Shown: positions 42,890 through 51,350 of the stretch, in pieces | Position numbering within the stretch: position 1 is the stretch's first letter | How the letters are laid out: each line of letters begins with the position of its first letter | NCBI RefSeq assembly: GCF_019904175.1 | Contig: NZ_CP061913.1 | Span: forward strand, 6,262,001-6,326,000 | Source of the DNA: Dactylosporangium vinaceum | GTDB lineage: Bacteria; Actinomycetota; Actinomycetes; Mycobacteriales; Micromonosporaceae | Reading direction: 5' to 3' | DNA length: 64,000 nucleotides | Made by a program: the position numbers and the translations under genes | Notes under the pieces: generated by a model | Seen by the model: only the letters and a program-made list of their open reading frames with translations | Told to the model about the DNA's origin: nothing | The model's database searches: none

Positions 42890-43870
42890 GTGGTCAACTT
42901 CGGATACACCCTGATGACCGAGCAGAGCGGACCGAAGGATCTGGTCCGCTACGCGGTGCGGGCGGAGGAGGCCGGCTTCGACTTCGAGGTCTGCAGCGAC
43001 CACTACTCGCCGTGGCTGACCGAGCAGGGCCACGCGCCCTACGCCTGGTCGGTCCTCGGCGCCGTGGCCCACGCGACCGAACGCGTCGAGCTGGCGACCT
43101 ACGTGACGTGCCCGACCCAGCGGTACCACCCGGCGGTCGTCGCCCAGAAGGCGGCCACGCTGCAGCTGCTGGCCGACGGCCGCTTCACCCTCGGCCTGGG
43201 TGCCGGGGAGAACCTCAACGAGCACGTCACCGGCGAGGGCTGGCCACCGGTCGCCCAGCGCCAGGACATGCTCGAGGAGGCCGTGCAGATCATCCGGGCC
43301 CTGCACACCGGCGACCTGGTGACGTGGGAGGGCGACTACTTCCGGGTGGACTCCGCCCGCATCTGGGACACCCCGGACGGCGGTGTCCCGATCGGCCTGG
43401 CCGTGTCGGGCGAGAAGTCGGTCGAGCGCTTCGCCCCGCTGGGCGACCACCTGATCGCCGTCGAGCCCGACGCCGACCTGGTCAAGGGCTGGAACAAGGC
43501 CCGCCCCGCGGGTGCCGCGAGGTCCCGGGCCATCGGGCAGATCCCGATCTGCTGGGCTCCGTCCCGGCAGGAGGCGGTCGACCTGGCCCACGAGCAGTTC
43601 CGCTGGTTCGGCGGCGGCTGGTTCGTCAACGCCGACCTGCCCACGCCGGCCGGCTTCCACGCGGCGAGCCAGTTCGTGCGCAAGGAGGACGTCGCGGACT
43701 CGATCGCCTGCGGCCCCGACCTGGACGAGCTGGCCGAGAGCGTCAGGCCCTACTGGGAGGCCGGCTTCACGGACGTCGCGGTCGTGCAGGTCGGCGACGT
43801 CCTGCAGCAGCGCTTCCTGGACGAGGCCGCGGGGCCGCTGCTGGAGCGCCTGCGCACCCTCGCGAAGTAG
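42890..43870 (+). CDS. LLM-class F420-dependent oxidoreductase (G6PDH-like family)
   Basis: The 326-residue enzyme is a full-length member of the F420-type family resembling F420-dependent glucose-6-phosphate dehydrogenase. Signatures are FGYTLMTEQSGPKDLVRYAVRAEEAGFDFEVCSDHYSPWLTEQGHAPYAWSVLGAVAHATERVELATYVTCPTQRYHPAVVAQKAATLQLL and the Gly-rich GLGAGENLNEHV. A close functional analogue lies at 50403-51341 in the same window. It starts 10 bases after the hemerythrin stop, so the two may be cotranscribed. A strong terminator follows. The substrate is unknown. Confidence 0.9.
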   Translation: MVNFGYTLMTEQSGPKDLVRYAVRAEEAGFDFEVCSDHYSPWLTEQGHAPYAWSVLGAVAHATERVELATYVTCPTQRYHPAVVAQKAATLQLLADGRFTLGLGAGENLNEHVTGEGWPPVAQRQDMLEEAVQIIRALHTGDLVTWEGDYFRVDSARIWDTPDGGVPIGLAVSGEKSVERFAPLGDHLIAVEPDADLVKGWNKARPAGAARSRAIGQIPICWAPSRQEAVDLAHEQFRWFGGGWFVNADLPTPAGFHAASQFVRKEDVADSIACGPDLDELAESVRPYWEAGFTDVAVVQVGDVLQQRFLDEAAGPLLERLRTLAK

Positions 43871-43912
43871 CACCTGGGGCGGGTCCGGGAGGCCCGTGCC
43901 CGTGTGGTCGAG

Positions 43913-43941
43913 AGCCGGCCCTCGTCATGAGGGCCGGCTTT
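43913..43941 (+). terminator. Terminator of the F420-dependent oxidoreductase gene
   Basis: AGCCGGCCCTC (43913-43923) pairs perfectly with GAGGGCCGGCT (43929-43939) around GTCAT and is followed by TT. It also forms the first element of the repeat array that follows. Confidence 0.85.
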
Positions 43942-43985
43942 CGTCGTGCGGGCCGGCTTTCGTCGTGCGGGCCGGTCCGAAGCGC
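43924..43985. repeat. 19-bp repeat array a
   Basis: GTCATGAGGGCCGGCTTTC (43924), GTCGTGCGGGCCGGCTTTC (43943) and a partial GTCGTGCGGGCCGGTCC (43962) repeat every 19 bases. Further GTGCGGGCCGG and GAGCCGGCCCTCGTCATG pieces follow to about 44035. Its reverse complement matches the arrays near 49705 and 61018. Confidence 0.8.
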
Positions 43986-44054
43986 ACACAGTGCGGGCCG
44001 GCCCCCGCGTCGCGGGAGCCGGCCCTCGTCATGCCTGCGGGCGGCGCTGCGCCC

Positions 44055-46319
44055 TTATGCGACCGAGGCCGGGAACCGGTCCCAGACGCGGTGCAGGGGC
44101 AGGAGCGCCTGCACCGCCTCGAGTGTCGCCGCGCCGTCCTCGCCCGTGACGACGCCCGGTGAGCCGGCCACGCCGACCTGCTGCAGGGCCTCCGCGCCGG
44201 TGCCCCAGGCGCCGATCGCCTTGCCGTGGCGCCACGCCTCGTCGATGAGCAGGAGCACGCGCGGGTCGACGGTCGCCGAGTCCGAGGCGCCCGCCTTCGC
44301 GTCCCGCGCCGGTATCGCATCGGGCGACGGCGCCGGCGCGGCGGCCAGCAGCAGCGCGTCGAACTCCACCGAGCGGGCGGCGGCGAAGGTCCGCTGGACC
44401 GTCAGGTCGCCGATCAGGCCACCGTGCGGCCCGATGACGAGCGGGACCATGCCGGCGCCGAGGATCGTGCGGCGGACCGCGTCGACGTCCTCGGTGCCGC
44501 CGGTCTGCGGGCCCACGACGATGCCGATGACCCGGCCGTCCGGGGGCCACGCCTGGCCGACCTGCGACAGTGCCGGGCTCGGTGCGACGTCGGCCACCGG
44601 CTCCGTCGCCTCGGGGGTGGGCAGGCCCAGGCCCGCGGCCACCTCGGCGCACAGCACCGGGTCGATGTTGGCCAGGCACTGCAGCTGCCGCTCGCGGATC
44701 TCCTGGTGGTAGCAGCGCGACAGTTCGAACGTGTAGGCGTTGATGATGTGCTCGCGCTCGACAGGCGTCATGCTCAGCCAGAACAGCCGGACCTGGCTGT
44801 AGTGGTCGGCGAACGAGGCCGGGCTCGCCCGCACCTTCGGCGCCTCGGTGACGGTCACCGGCAGGTCGGCGAACGCGGCCTGGTCGGCGCCCGCGGTGAA
44901 CGGGTTGCCGCCGTCGAGGGAGTTGGGGCGGTACGGCGCCACCCCGCCGTGCACCGCCTGCTGGTGGAAGCCGTCGCGGAGCATGTCGTTGACCGGCGCG
45001 TGCGGCCGGTTGACCGGGATCTGGTTGAAGTTCGGCCCGGCCAGGCGGGTGATCTGGGTGTCGACGTAGGAGAACAGGCGGCCCTGCAGCAGCGGGTCGT
45101 TGGTGACGTCGATGCCCGGGGGCAGGTGACCCAGGTGGAAGGCGCTCTGCTCGACCTCGGCGAAGAAGTTGGTCGGGGTGCGGTCAAGCACCATGCGCCC
45201 GACCGGCTGCACCGGTGCGAGCTCCTCCGGCACCATCTTCGTCGGGTCGAGCAGGTCGACGCCGGCGAACGTCTCGTCCGCCGTGTCCGGGAACACCTGC
45301 AGACCCAGCTCCCACTCGGGGAACGCGCCGGCCTCGATGGCGTCGTACAGGTCGCGGCGGTGGTAGTCCGGGTCGACGCCGGCGATCAGCTGCGCCTCCT
45401 CCCAGGTGAGGGAGTGCACGCCGAGCTTGGGCTTCCAGTGGAACTTCACCAGGGCGGTGTCGCCGGCCGCGTTGACGAGCCGGAAGGTGTGGACGCCGAA
45501 GCCCTCCATCATCCGGTACGAGCGCGGGATGCCCCGGTCGGACATGTTCCACATCGTGTGGTGCTGGGCCTCGGTGTGCAGCGACACGAAGTCCCAGAAC
45601 GTGTCGTGGGCGCTCTGGGCCTGCGGGATCTCCCGGTCCGGGTGCGGCTTGCCGGCGTGGATGACGTCCGGGAACTTGATCGCGTCCTGGATGAAGAACA
45701 CCGGGATGTTGTTGCCGACGAGGTCGAAGTTGCCCTCCTCGGTGTAGAACTTCGTGGCGAAGCCGCGGGTGTCGCGGACCGTGTCGGCCGAGCCCCGGGA
45801 GCCCAGGACCGTCGAGAAGCGCACGAAGACCTCGGTGCGCACGTCCTTGGCCAGGAACGCGGCCCTGGTGACGTCGGCCGCGGTCCCGTACCCGATGAAG
45901 TAGCCGTGCGCCCCGGTCCCACGGGCGTGCACGACCCGCTCGGGGATGCGCTCGTGGTCGAAGTGCGTCATCTTCTCGCGGAAGTGGTGGTCCTGCAGCA
46001 GGACCGGGCCGCGCGGCCCGGCCTTCAGCGAGTGGTCGGTGTCGCGCAGGCGGGTGCCGGTCGACGTGGTGAGGAAGTCGCCCTGCTGCGCCTTGGAGAT
46101 CGGCGGTGCCCCGGTCGCCACGCCGGTGGGGCTGACCGTCGCCGGGGTCCCCTGCTCCTTGGACGGGGGCGGCGGGCCGGTGGGGTCGGTCGGCTCGGTC
46201 AAGGACGGCGTGACGCTGCCCGGCTTGCCGGGCACGTCGGGCGTCAGCGCGTTTGTCACCTTGGCGGCGGCGGCCTCGACCACGTCTTTGACCACCTCGG
46301 TTGGCTTGCGGGATTCCAT
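44055..46319 (-). CDS. katE: Large-subunit catalase (HPII/KatE type)
   Basis: The 754-residue heme catalase decomposes H2O2 to O2 and water. Catalytic His is residue 131 (ERIPERVVHARGTGAHG), the distal Asn lies in VGNNIPVFFIQDAIKFPD, and the proximal heme Tyr lies in GRLFSYVDTQITRL. The long N-terminal arm (residues 1-80, Pro/Thr-rich) and the C-terminal flavodoxin/GATase-like domain (about 600-754) mark the large-subunit clade. ATG 46319 is the first start giving a family-like arm. No clear ribosome site is visible. It diverges from a cobalamin riboswitch across the 46320-46425 spacer. C-terminal sequences end just before the repeat-rich 3' region. Confidence 0.95.
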   Translation of the reverse strand: MESRKPTEVVKDVVEAAAAKVTNALTPDVPGKPGSVTPSLTEPTDPTGPPPPSKEQGTPATVSPTGVATGAPPISKAQQGDFLTTSTGTRLRDTDHSLKAGPRGPVLLQDHHFREKMTHFDHERIPERVVHARGTGAHGYFIGYGTAADVTRAAFLAKDVRTEVFVRFSTVLGSRGSADTVRDTRGFATKFYTEEGNFDLVGNNIPVFFIQDAIKFPDVIHAGKPHPDREIPQAQSAHDTFWDFVSLHTEAQHHTMWNMSDRGIPRSYRMMEGFGVHTFRLVNAAGDTALVKFHWKPKLGVHSLTWEEAQLIAGVDPDYHRRDLYDAIEAGAFPEWELGLQVFPDTADETFAGVDLLDPTKMVPEELAPVQPVGRMVLDRTPTNFFAEVEQSAFHLGHLPPGIDVTNDPLLQGRLFSYVDTQITRLAGPNFNQIPVNRPHAPVNDMLRDGFHQQAVHGGVAPYRPNSLDGGNPFTAGADQAAFADLPVTVTEAPKVRASPASFADHYSQVRLFWLSMTPVEREHIINAYTFELSRCYHQEIRERQLQCLANIDPVLCAEVAAGLGLPTPEATEPVADVAPSPALSQVGQAWPPDGRVIGIVVGPQTGGTEDVDAVRRTILGAGMVPLVIGPHGGLIGDLTVQRTFAAARSVEFDALLLAAAPAPSPDAIPARDAKAGASDSATVDPRVLLLIDEAWRHGKAIGAWGTGAEALQQVGVAGSPGVVTGEDGAATLEAVQALLPLHRVWDRFPASVA

Positions 46320-46424
46320 ACGGCCGCCGGTACCCGGGCGGATCGGGGCAAAACAAACCAGCCGATCGATCAAGATCGTGAATCGCGGCACTGGCCGGGC
46401 CTGCGGATTGACGGTTGACGGTCG

Positions 46425-46560
46425 CTGCCCGTAGCGTCGGCGGTACTTGACGGCGACAGGAAGCCGGTGAAAGCCCGGCACGGTCGCGCCACTGTGAGCC
46501 GCACACCTCCGGGTGCGCGGTGAGTCAGACCCTCCGCCGTCAGCCGCCACTGCACTAGAG
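46425..46560 (+). ncRNA. Cobalamin riboswitch
   Basis: The leader contains the cobalamin riboswitch hallmarks in order. These are GACAGGAAGCCGGTGAAAG, CCGGCACGGTCGCGCCACTGTGAG (the GCCACTG B12 box) and GGTGAGTCAGACCCT. A closing stem is formed by TGACGGCG (46448-46455) and CGCCGTCA (46535-46542). Downstream, AGAGGGA and TCCCT (46557-46574) can pair just before the AAGGAGG ribosome site of cbtB, offering a switch on translation. Vitamin B12 should turn off cbtBA. Confidence 0.92.
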
Positions 46561-46588
46561 GGACGCAAGATCCCTGAAGGAGGCTCAT

Positions 46589-46813
46589 ATGAGCGTGTCA
46601 TCGTCGACCCCGGCCGCCGTCGCCACTGCGGCACCCGTCGTCATCCCGCTGTCCCGGTCACTCGTCTGGCTGGTCGGCACGGCCGCATTCGCCGCCCTGC
46701 TGTACTACTTCATCGGCATCGACCAGGGCGCCGTGTCGGTCTTCGGCGCCGACGCGCACGTGCACGAGTTCGTGCACGACGGCCGCCACTTCCTCGGTTT
46801 CCCCTGCCACTGA
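46589..46813 (+). CDS. cbtB: Cobalt transporter subunit CbtB
   Basis: The 74-residue protein has one TM helix (residues about 24-45: LVWLVGTAAFAALLYYFIGI). Its C-terminal extracytosolic tail is rich in His: HVHEFVHDGRHFLGFPCH. This is the CbtB signature. It works with CbtA to move cobalt across the membrane for cobalamin synthesis. AAGGAGG lies 7-13 bases upstream of ATG 46589, next to the cobalamin riboswitch. The riboswitch and the following cbtA gene make the assignment firm. Confidence 0.95.
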   Translation: MSVSSSTPAAVATAAPVVIPLSRSLVWLVGTAAFAALLYYFIGIDQGAVSVFGADAHVHEFVHDGRHFLGFPCH

Positions 46814-46825
46814 GGCACCGAATCC

Positions 46826-47677
46826 GTGGAAAAGCGCATCATCCTGCGCGGCGCGCTGGCCGGCCTGGCCGCCGGCCTCGTCGCGTTCATCTTCGCGCGC
46901 ATCTTCGCCGAGCCGCTGATCCAGCAGGCCGTCGACTACGAGAGCGGCCGCGACGAGGCCCAGCACGCCCTGGACTCGGCGGCCGGGGCCGCCGTCGCCG
47001 ACGAGCACAGCCACGAGCTGTTCAGCCGGACCGTCCAGGGCAATGTCGGCATCGGTGTGGGCATGCTGCTGTTCGGGCTGGCCATGGGGGCGCTGTTCGC
47101 TGTCGCGTACATGGTCTGCCTGGGCCGCGTCGGCAACCTCCGCCCGCGCAGCCTGGCCCTGATCCTGGCCGGGGCCGGGTTCCTCACGTTCTACTTCGTG
47201 CCGTTCCTGAAGTATCCGGCGAACCCGCCCGCGGTCGGCCACGAGGAGACCATCGGCCAGCGCAGCGCCTACTACCTCATCCTGCTCCTGGCCTCGATCG
47301 CGTTCCTGATCCTGGCCACCGTCCTCGGCCAGCGGCTCAAGCCCCGGTTCGGCACCTGGAACGCCACCGTGATCGCGGGGGCGGCGTTCGTGGTGGCCAC
47401 CGCGGTCCTGGGCTTCCTGCTGCCGTCGTTCGGCGACCTCCCCACGAACGTCGCCGACTACGGCAGGCACGCCTCGGAGACACCGCTGCCACTGCGCAAC
47501 GAGGCGGGGGACATCGTGTTCCCGGGATTCGACGCGGACCTGCTCTATACATTCCGCCTGTACTCCCTGGCCGCGCAGCTGCTGCTGTGGAGTGCGATAG
47601 GGCTCATCTTCGCGCCGCTGGCCGAGCGGCTGCTGGGCGGCCGGCCGATCCGGGTCGAGGCTCCGGTCGCCGCCTGA
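46826..47677 (+). CDS. cbtA: Cobalt transporter subunit CbtA
   Basis: The 283-residue membrane protein has five or six TM helices (near residues 8-27, 72-98, 108-128, 150-172, 187-208, 250-270). Conserved family strings are LRGALAGLAAGLVAFIFARIFAEPLI and GNVGIGVGMLLFGLAMGALFAVAY. A His/Glu-rich loop (DEHSHELFSR) lies after TM1. The GTG start follows the cbtB stop by 12 bases. The cobalamin riboswitch upstream should control both genes. It is paired with a terminator at 47699 facing the convergent monooxygenase. Confidence 0.93.
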   Translation: MEKRIILRGALAGLAAGLVAFIFARIFAEPLIQQAVDYESGRDEAQHALDSAAGAAVADEHSHELFSRTVQGNVGIGVGMLLFGLAMGALFAVAYMVCLGRVGNLRPRSLALILAGAGFLTFYFVPFLKYPANPPAVGHEETIGQRSAYYLILLLASIAFLILATVLGQRLKPRFGTWNATVIAGAAFVVATAVLGFLLPSFGDLPTNVADYGRHASETPLPLRNEAGDIVFPGFDADLLYTFRLYSLAAQLLLWSAIGLIFAPLAERLLGGRPIRVEAPVAA

Positions 47678-47698
47678 CGCCGACCGGCTGCGGACCTC

Positions 47699-47723
47699 GG
47701 GGCGCGGCCGCCGGCCGCGCCCC
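47699..47723. terminator. Bidirectional terminator
   Basis: GGGGCGCGGCC (47699-47709) and GGCCGCGCCCC (47713-47723) are perfect arms with a 3-base loop, placed between the convergent cbtA and monooxygenase stops. Confidence 0.85.
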
Positions 47724-47725
47724 GT

Positions 47726-48859
47726 TCAGTCCGGCTGGAAGAAGGCCACCATCCGCTGCGCGGCGTCCGGGGCCATCAGCATCTCCTGGACGCTCGCGGA
47801 CATGCGCGCGGCGGCGCCGGTGCGTTCGAACATCTCCCGCTCGTAGTCCGCGACGGCGCCCGGCACGTCCCGCGGCCGCGCGACAAGGGCCAGCGCGAGC
47901 CGGGCACCGTCGAGCAGGGCCATGTTGGCGCCCTCGCCCACCGGTGGCATCAGGTGGGCGGCGTCGCCGACGAGCGTGACGTCCGGCCGTGACGGCCAGG
48001 TCAGCCCGGCCGGCAGCGTGCTGATCGACCGGGTCACGACCGTGTCGTCGCACGCCTCGATGAGCGCGATGATCTTCCGGTCCCAGCCGGGGAGCAGCTC
48101 GATCAGGCGGGCCCGGGCGCGGGCCGGGTCGTCGAGCGGGATCCCGGCGCTGTCGAACCAGCCCTCGCCGGTGTTGTAGAAGCTCACGCCGATGCGGACG
48201 CGCCCGTCGCCGTTGCGCTGCGCGCCCAGGGAGATGCCGTCGCCGAGCACCCAGAAGTTGCCGCGGCCGACCATCGCCGCGAGGTCGGGGTGGGTGCTGT
48301 CGATGTCGGGGATGCCGATCTCGACGACGTGCTGGCCGACGGGGGCGGGGCGGGCGTCGGTGAGCAGGGGCCGAACCTTCGACCAGGCGCCGTCCGCGCC
48401 GACGAGCAGGTCGTAGGGCACGCGGTGGCCGTTGGTGAAGTGCACCTCGCCGTGCTCGGCCCGCTGGAAGGCGTACCCCCACATGACGGTCTTCTCGGGG
48501 AGGGCGTCGAGGAACAGGTCGCGCAGGTCGGCCCGGTCGATCTCGGGCCGGAGCATCGGCGCGTCGTCGGGCGTGTCCTCGCGGTGCAGGAGGGTGCCGG
48601 ACGGGTCGAGGAGGCGCATGTCCTGGCCTTCGCCCCGGGCCGTGGCCAGGAACCGGTCGAGGAGGCCGGCTTCGCGCAGCGCCGGCTGCCCGGAGTGGAT
48701 GTCGAGCATGCCGCCCTGGCCGCGGGCCGTGCGGTGGGCGTCACGCTCGTATACGGCGGCGCCGATGCCGTGCACGTGCAGGACCCGGGCCAGGGCCAGG
48801 CCGCCGGGCCCGGCGCCGATGATGACGATCCTGGGCCTGCCGGCCGTTGCGCTGTTCAC
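47726..48859 (-). CDS. FAD-dependent aromatic-type monooxygenase (TetX-like)
   Basis: The 377-residue class A flavoprotein monooxygenase has the FAD dinucleotide motif RIVIIGAGPGGLALARVLHVHGI (residues 10-32), the DG motif DLLVGADGAWSKVR (near residue 150), and the second FAD motif DVTLVGDAAHLMPPVGEGANMALLDGARLA (near residue 280). The GGMLDIHSGQPALREAGL segment is typical of the TetX and PHBH-like subgroup. Likely use is hydroxylation or inactivation of an aromatic or polyketide-like compound. It diverges from a TetR regulator with three palindromic operators between them, a layout common in drug-inactivation modules. Confidence 0.9.
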   Translation of the reverse strand: MNSATAGRPRIVIIGAGPGGLALARVLHVHGIGAAVYERDAHRTARGQGGMLDIHSGQPALREAGLLDRFLATARGEGQDMRLLDPSGTLLHREDTPDDAPMLRPEIDRADLRDLFLDALPEKTVMWGYAFQRAEHGEVHFTNGHRVPYDLLVGADGAWSKVRPLLTDARPAPVGQHVVEIGIPDIDSTHPDLAAMVGRGNFWVLGDGISLGAQRNGDGRVRIGVSFYNTGEGWFDSAGIPLDDPARARARLIELLPGWDRKIIALIEACDDTVVTRSISTLPAGLTWPSRPDVTLVGDAAHLMPPVGEGANMALLDGARLALALVARPRDVPGAVADYEREMFERTGAAARMSASVQEMLMAPDAAQRMVAFFQPD

Positions 48860-48905
48860 GATCGCTCCCCACTACGCCGTCCGGCGCGCTGCGCCGCCTG
48901 CCTCA

Positions 48906-48952
48906 ATACGTCGTATGAGTTCGATACGGCGTATTGCTTCAATACACTGTAT
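48906..48952. promoter_or_regulatory. Three 11-bp palindromes spaced 18 bp apart
   Basis: ATACGTCGTAT (48906), ATACGGCGTAT (48924) and ATACACTGTAT (48942) are each palindromic about their central base. Their starts are exactly 18 bp apart, so all lie on nearly the same DNA face. They fill the divergent spacer between the monooxygenase and its TetR repressor. A fourth, shifted CACTGTATTG half lies at 48962. Confidence 0.85.
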
Positions 48953-48979
48953 CGAGTGAGGCACTGTATTGTCGACGCC

Positions 48980-49669
48980 ATGGTGCTGTGGGAGCGACCC
49001 GAGCCGCCGGAGCGCCCGGCTCCGACCCCGCTGAACCGCGAGGTGATCGTGCGCGCGGCCATCCGCCTGGCCGACGCCGACGGGCTGGAGGCGGTCTCGC
49101 TGCGCAAGGTCGCCGCGGAGCTGAACGTCGGCCCGATGCGCCTGTACGGGTACATCGACACCAAGGAAGACCTGCTGGACCTGATGGTCGATGCGCTGCA
49201 CGCCGAGATCCGCCCGACCGGCGACGGCTGGCGCCCGATGTTGCGCTCCCTGGCCGAGGCGACCCGCGAGGTCGTGCACCGCCACGAGTGGTTCGCCGAC
49301 CTGATCGGCGGCCGCCCCCAGCTCGGCCCGAACGCCCTGGCCCGGGGCGAGCGGGTGATGTCGGCCATGCACGACGTGGACACCGACACGGTGATGCCGC
49401 TGGTGGACGCCGTGAACGCCTACATCATCGGCGCCGTCCGCCGGGAAACCGCCGAGCGCCGCGCCGAACGCGAGACCGGCCTGGACGAGCGGGAGTGGCA
49501 GTCGTTCTACGGCCCGTACCTGATGCGCGTCTTCGCCACCGGCCAGTTCCCGGCCCTGGCGGCGGTGATCCGCGACGCCAAGCACCTGGACGCGGACGAG
49601 ACCTTCGAACTGGGCCTCGATCTGCTCCTGGACGGCTTCGAGGCCCGCCTCGCCCGCTCGGAGCCGTAA
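48980..49669 (+). CDS. TetR-family transcriptional repressor
   Basis: The 229-residue repressor has an N-terminal HTH (residues about 20-65: LNREVIVRAAIRLADADGLEAVSLRKVAAELNVGPMRLYGYIDTKEDLLDLMVDAL). The C-terminal ligand domain is of the TetR_C type found in tetracycline-repressor-like proteins (EVVHRHEWFADLIGGRP, ARGERVMSAMHDV). ATG 48980 follows the operator block by 27 bases. It should repress the divergent TetX-like monooxygenase and itself, and release on binding a small aromatic or polyketide ligand. A perfect hairpin at 49680 ends the message. Confidence 0.9.
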   Translation: MVLWERPEPPERPAPTPLNREVIVRAAIRLADADGLEAVSLRKVAAELNVGPMRLYGYIDTKEDLLDLMVDALHAEIRPTGDGWRPMLRSLAEATREVVHRHEWFADLIGGRPQLGPNALARGERVMSAMHDVDTDTVMPLVDAVNAYIIGAVRRETAERRAERETGLDEREWQSFYGPYLMRVFATGQFPALAAVIRDAKHLDADETFELGLDLLLDGFEARLARSEP

Positions 49670-49679
49670 TTCGCTCAGC

Positions 49680-49702
49680 GCCGTCGCCCGACGGGCGACG
49701 GC
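49680..49702 (+). terminator. Terminator of the TetR gene
   Basis: GCCGTCGCCC (49680-49689) and GGGCGACGGC (49693-49702) are perfect arms with a 3-base loop, 10 bp after the TetR stop. Confidence 0.85.
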
Positions 49703-49704
49703 CT

Positions 49705-49800
49705 GCACGATGAGCAGCGGTCCGCACGATGAGCGACTGCCCCCACGATGAGCGGCGGCTCGCACGACCGGGAGAGGCGACCCTCATGACGAGGGCCGCC
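49705..49800. repeat. 19-bp repeat array b
   Basis: Five units repeat every 19 bases: GCACGATGAGCAGCGGTCC (49705), GCACGATGAGCGACTGCCC (49724), CCACGATGAGCGGCGGCTC (49743), GCACGACCGGGAGAGGCGA (49762) and a diverged CCCTCATGACGAGGGCCGC (49781). The unit matches array c (GCCCGCGTGACGAGCAGCG) when rotated. Confidence 0.85.
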
Positions 49801-49820
49801 TCGCAAGCACCGGGAGCGGC

Positions 49821-50402
49821 TCAGGACGACGGATACGGGCTGTCGTTCAGCAGCTTCGCCAGGTGCGCGGCGTTCGCGGCGAGCGTCTTCGTAGCCGTGC
49901 CCGTCGTGTCCGGCTTCGGCCCGGCGTCGGCGTAGTCGACCTTGCCCATGGCCTCGCCGACCCAGTACGTGCCGCCCGCCGCCGGCACCGTGAAGCCCAC
50001 GTCGTTCAGGGCCTGGTAGACCTCGGCGGTGACGTGGTGGGCGCCGTCCTCGTTGCCGACCACGCCCACGACGGCGACCTTGCCGTACATCGTGGACTCG
50101 CTGATCTCCGCGTCGAGCCGCTCCAGGACCACCTTGCAGACCGACGCCGGCTGGCCCATCCAGATCGGCGTGGCGATGACCAGGATGTCGGAGCCGAGCA
50201 GCTTCGTGCGGATCGACGGCCAGGCGTCGCCGGAGCCCTCGTCGGCGGTGACGCCGTACTTCACGTCGTGGTCGACCACGCGTATCACCTCCCCGTCGAC
50301 GTCGTGGTCGGCCAGGGCGGCCAGGATCTCGCGGCCGAGCAGCTCCGAACTGGACGGTGCGGGCGACTTCTTCAGCGAGCAGACGAGCACGAGGGCGCGC
50401 AT
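49821..50402 (-). CDS. Flavodoxin-fold NAD(P)H-dependent FMN reductase
   Basis: The 193-residue protein has the flavodoxin-like FMN reductase fold. LVLVCSLKKSPAPSSSELLGREILAALADH includes the phosphate-binding loop, and SDILVIATPIWMGQPASVCKVVLERLDA and VGVVGNEDGAHHVTAEVYQALNDVGFTVPAAG are the FMN ring contacts typical of the family. It may provide reduced flavin for the two LLM enzymes in the same four-gene run (50403-52990) or act as a quinone or azo reductase. It starts directly before the stop of the LLM gene upstream, so translation is coupled. Confidence 0.88.
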   Translation of the reverse strand: MRALVLVCSLKKSPAPSSSELLGREILAALADHDVDGEVIRVVDHDVKYGVTADEGSGDAWPSIRTKLLGSDILVIATPIWMGQPASVCKVVLERLDAEISESTMYGKVAVVGVVGNEDGAHHVTAEVYQALNDVGFTVPAAGGTYWVGEAMGKVDYADAGPKPDTTGTATKTLAANAAHLAKLLNDSPYPSS

Positions 50403-51341
50403 CTACAGGAACTCCTTCCGGTACATGTCGATGAGCTCCGCGTAGTTGGGGCCGATGTTGGCCACGTACACCTCGTCGAAGCCGGCGTCCTCGTACTGCT
50501 TGAGCTGCTCGGCCTGCTTCGCCGGGTCGGGGCCGCAGGCGATGGCCGACGCGACCTGGTCGCGGGTCACCAGCTGCGACGCCTGCTCGAAGTGCTTCGG
50601 CGACGGCAGCACCTGGGACAGCTCGCCCGGCAGGCCGGCGTTCGGCCACAGGCGGTGGGCGATGTCGACGCCCTCGGACTCGGTCGGCGCGAACGCGGCC
50701 TTGAAGCCGCCCTGCACCGGCTTGTCGCCGCCGCCGGCCTCCCGGAAGCCCTTGACGAGGTCGGCGTCGGGCATCGTCAGGATGTACCCGTCGGCGATCC
50801 GGCCGGCCAGGTCCAGGGCCTTGGGCCCGAACGCGGACATGTACACCTTCGGGGGCGTCGACGGCCGGGTGTACACCTGGGCCTGCTCGACCTCGTAGTG
50901 CTGCCCGCGGTGGTTGACGAACCCGCCGTCCCACAGCTTCCGCATCACCTCGACCGACTCTTCCAGCATCTCCAGGCGCTCGGCGGCCGAGGGCCAGCGC
51001 GCGCCGATCACGTGCTCGTTCAGCGCCTCCCCGGTGCCGACGCCGAGCACGAACCGCCCCTCGTGCAGCACCGCGCTGGTGGCCGCGGCCTGGGCCACGA
51101 CGGCCGGGTGGATGCGCTGGATCGGGCACGTGACAGCGGTGGTGACAGGGATCGTGACGACCTGGCTCAAGGCCCCGATCATCGACCAGACGAACGGGCT
51201 CTGGCCCTGCTCGTCGTTCCACGGATGGTAATGGTCGGAGATCCACAACCCCTGGAACCCGGCCTCCTGAGCCAGCCGGGCCTGCTCGATCAGCTGAGCC
51301 GGGGTGTACTCCTCACACGACAAGAAATACCCGATGCGCAT
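50403..51341 (-). CDS. LLM-class F420-dependent oxidoreductase
   Basis: The 312-residue enzyme belongs to the same F420-type family as 42890-43870. Its signature strings are MRIGYFLSCEEYTPAQLIEQARLAQEAGFQGLWISDHYHPWNDEQGQSPFVWSMIGALSQV and GVGTGEALNEHVIG. The two paralogues share the YH or SDHY..W layout and the G.G..LNEH phosphate loop. ATG 51341 is preferred because it starts the first barrel strand. An ATG at 51350 is also in frame, and no ribosome site is clear. An F420H2:NADP-reductase-like gene lies just upstream, which suits a coenzyme F420-linked set. Confidence 0.9.
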   Translation of the reverse strand: MRIGYFLSCEEYTPAQLIEQARLAQEAGFQGLWISDHYHPWNDEQGQSPFVWSMIGALSQVVTIPVTTAVTCPIQRIHPAVVAQAAATSAVLHEGRFVLGVGTGEALNEHVIGARWPSAAERLEMLEESVEVMRKLWDGGFVNHRGQHYEVEQAQVYTRPSTPPKVYMSAFGPKALDLAGRIADGYILTMPDADLVKGFREAGGGDKPVQGGFKAAFAPTESEGVDIAHRLWPNAGLPGELSQVLPSPKHFEQASQLVTRDQVASAIACGPDPAKQAEQLKQYEDAGFDEVYVANIGPNYAELIDMYRKEFL

Positions 51342-51350
51342 GACATGCAA

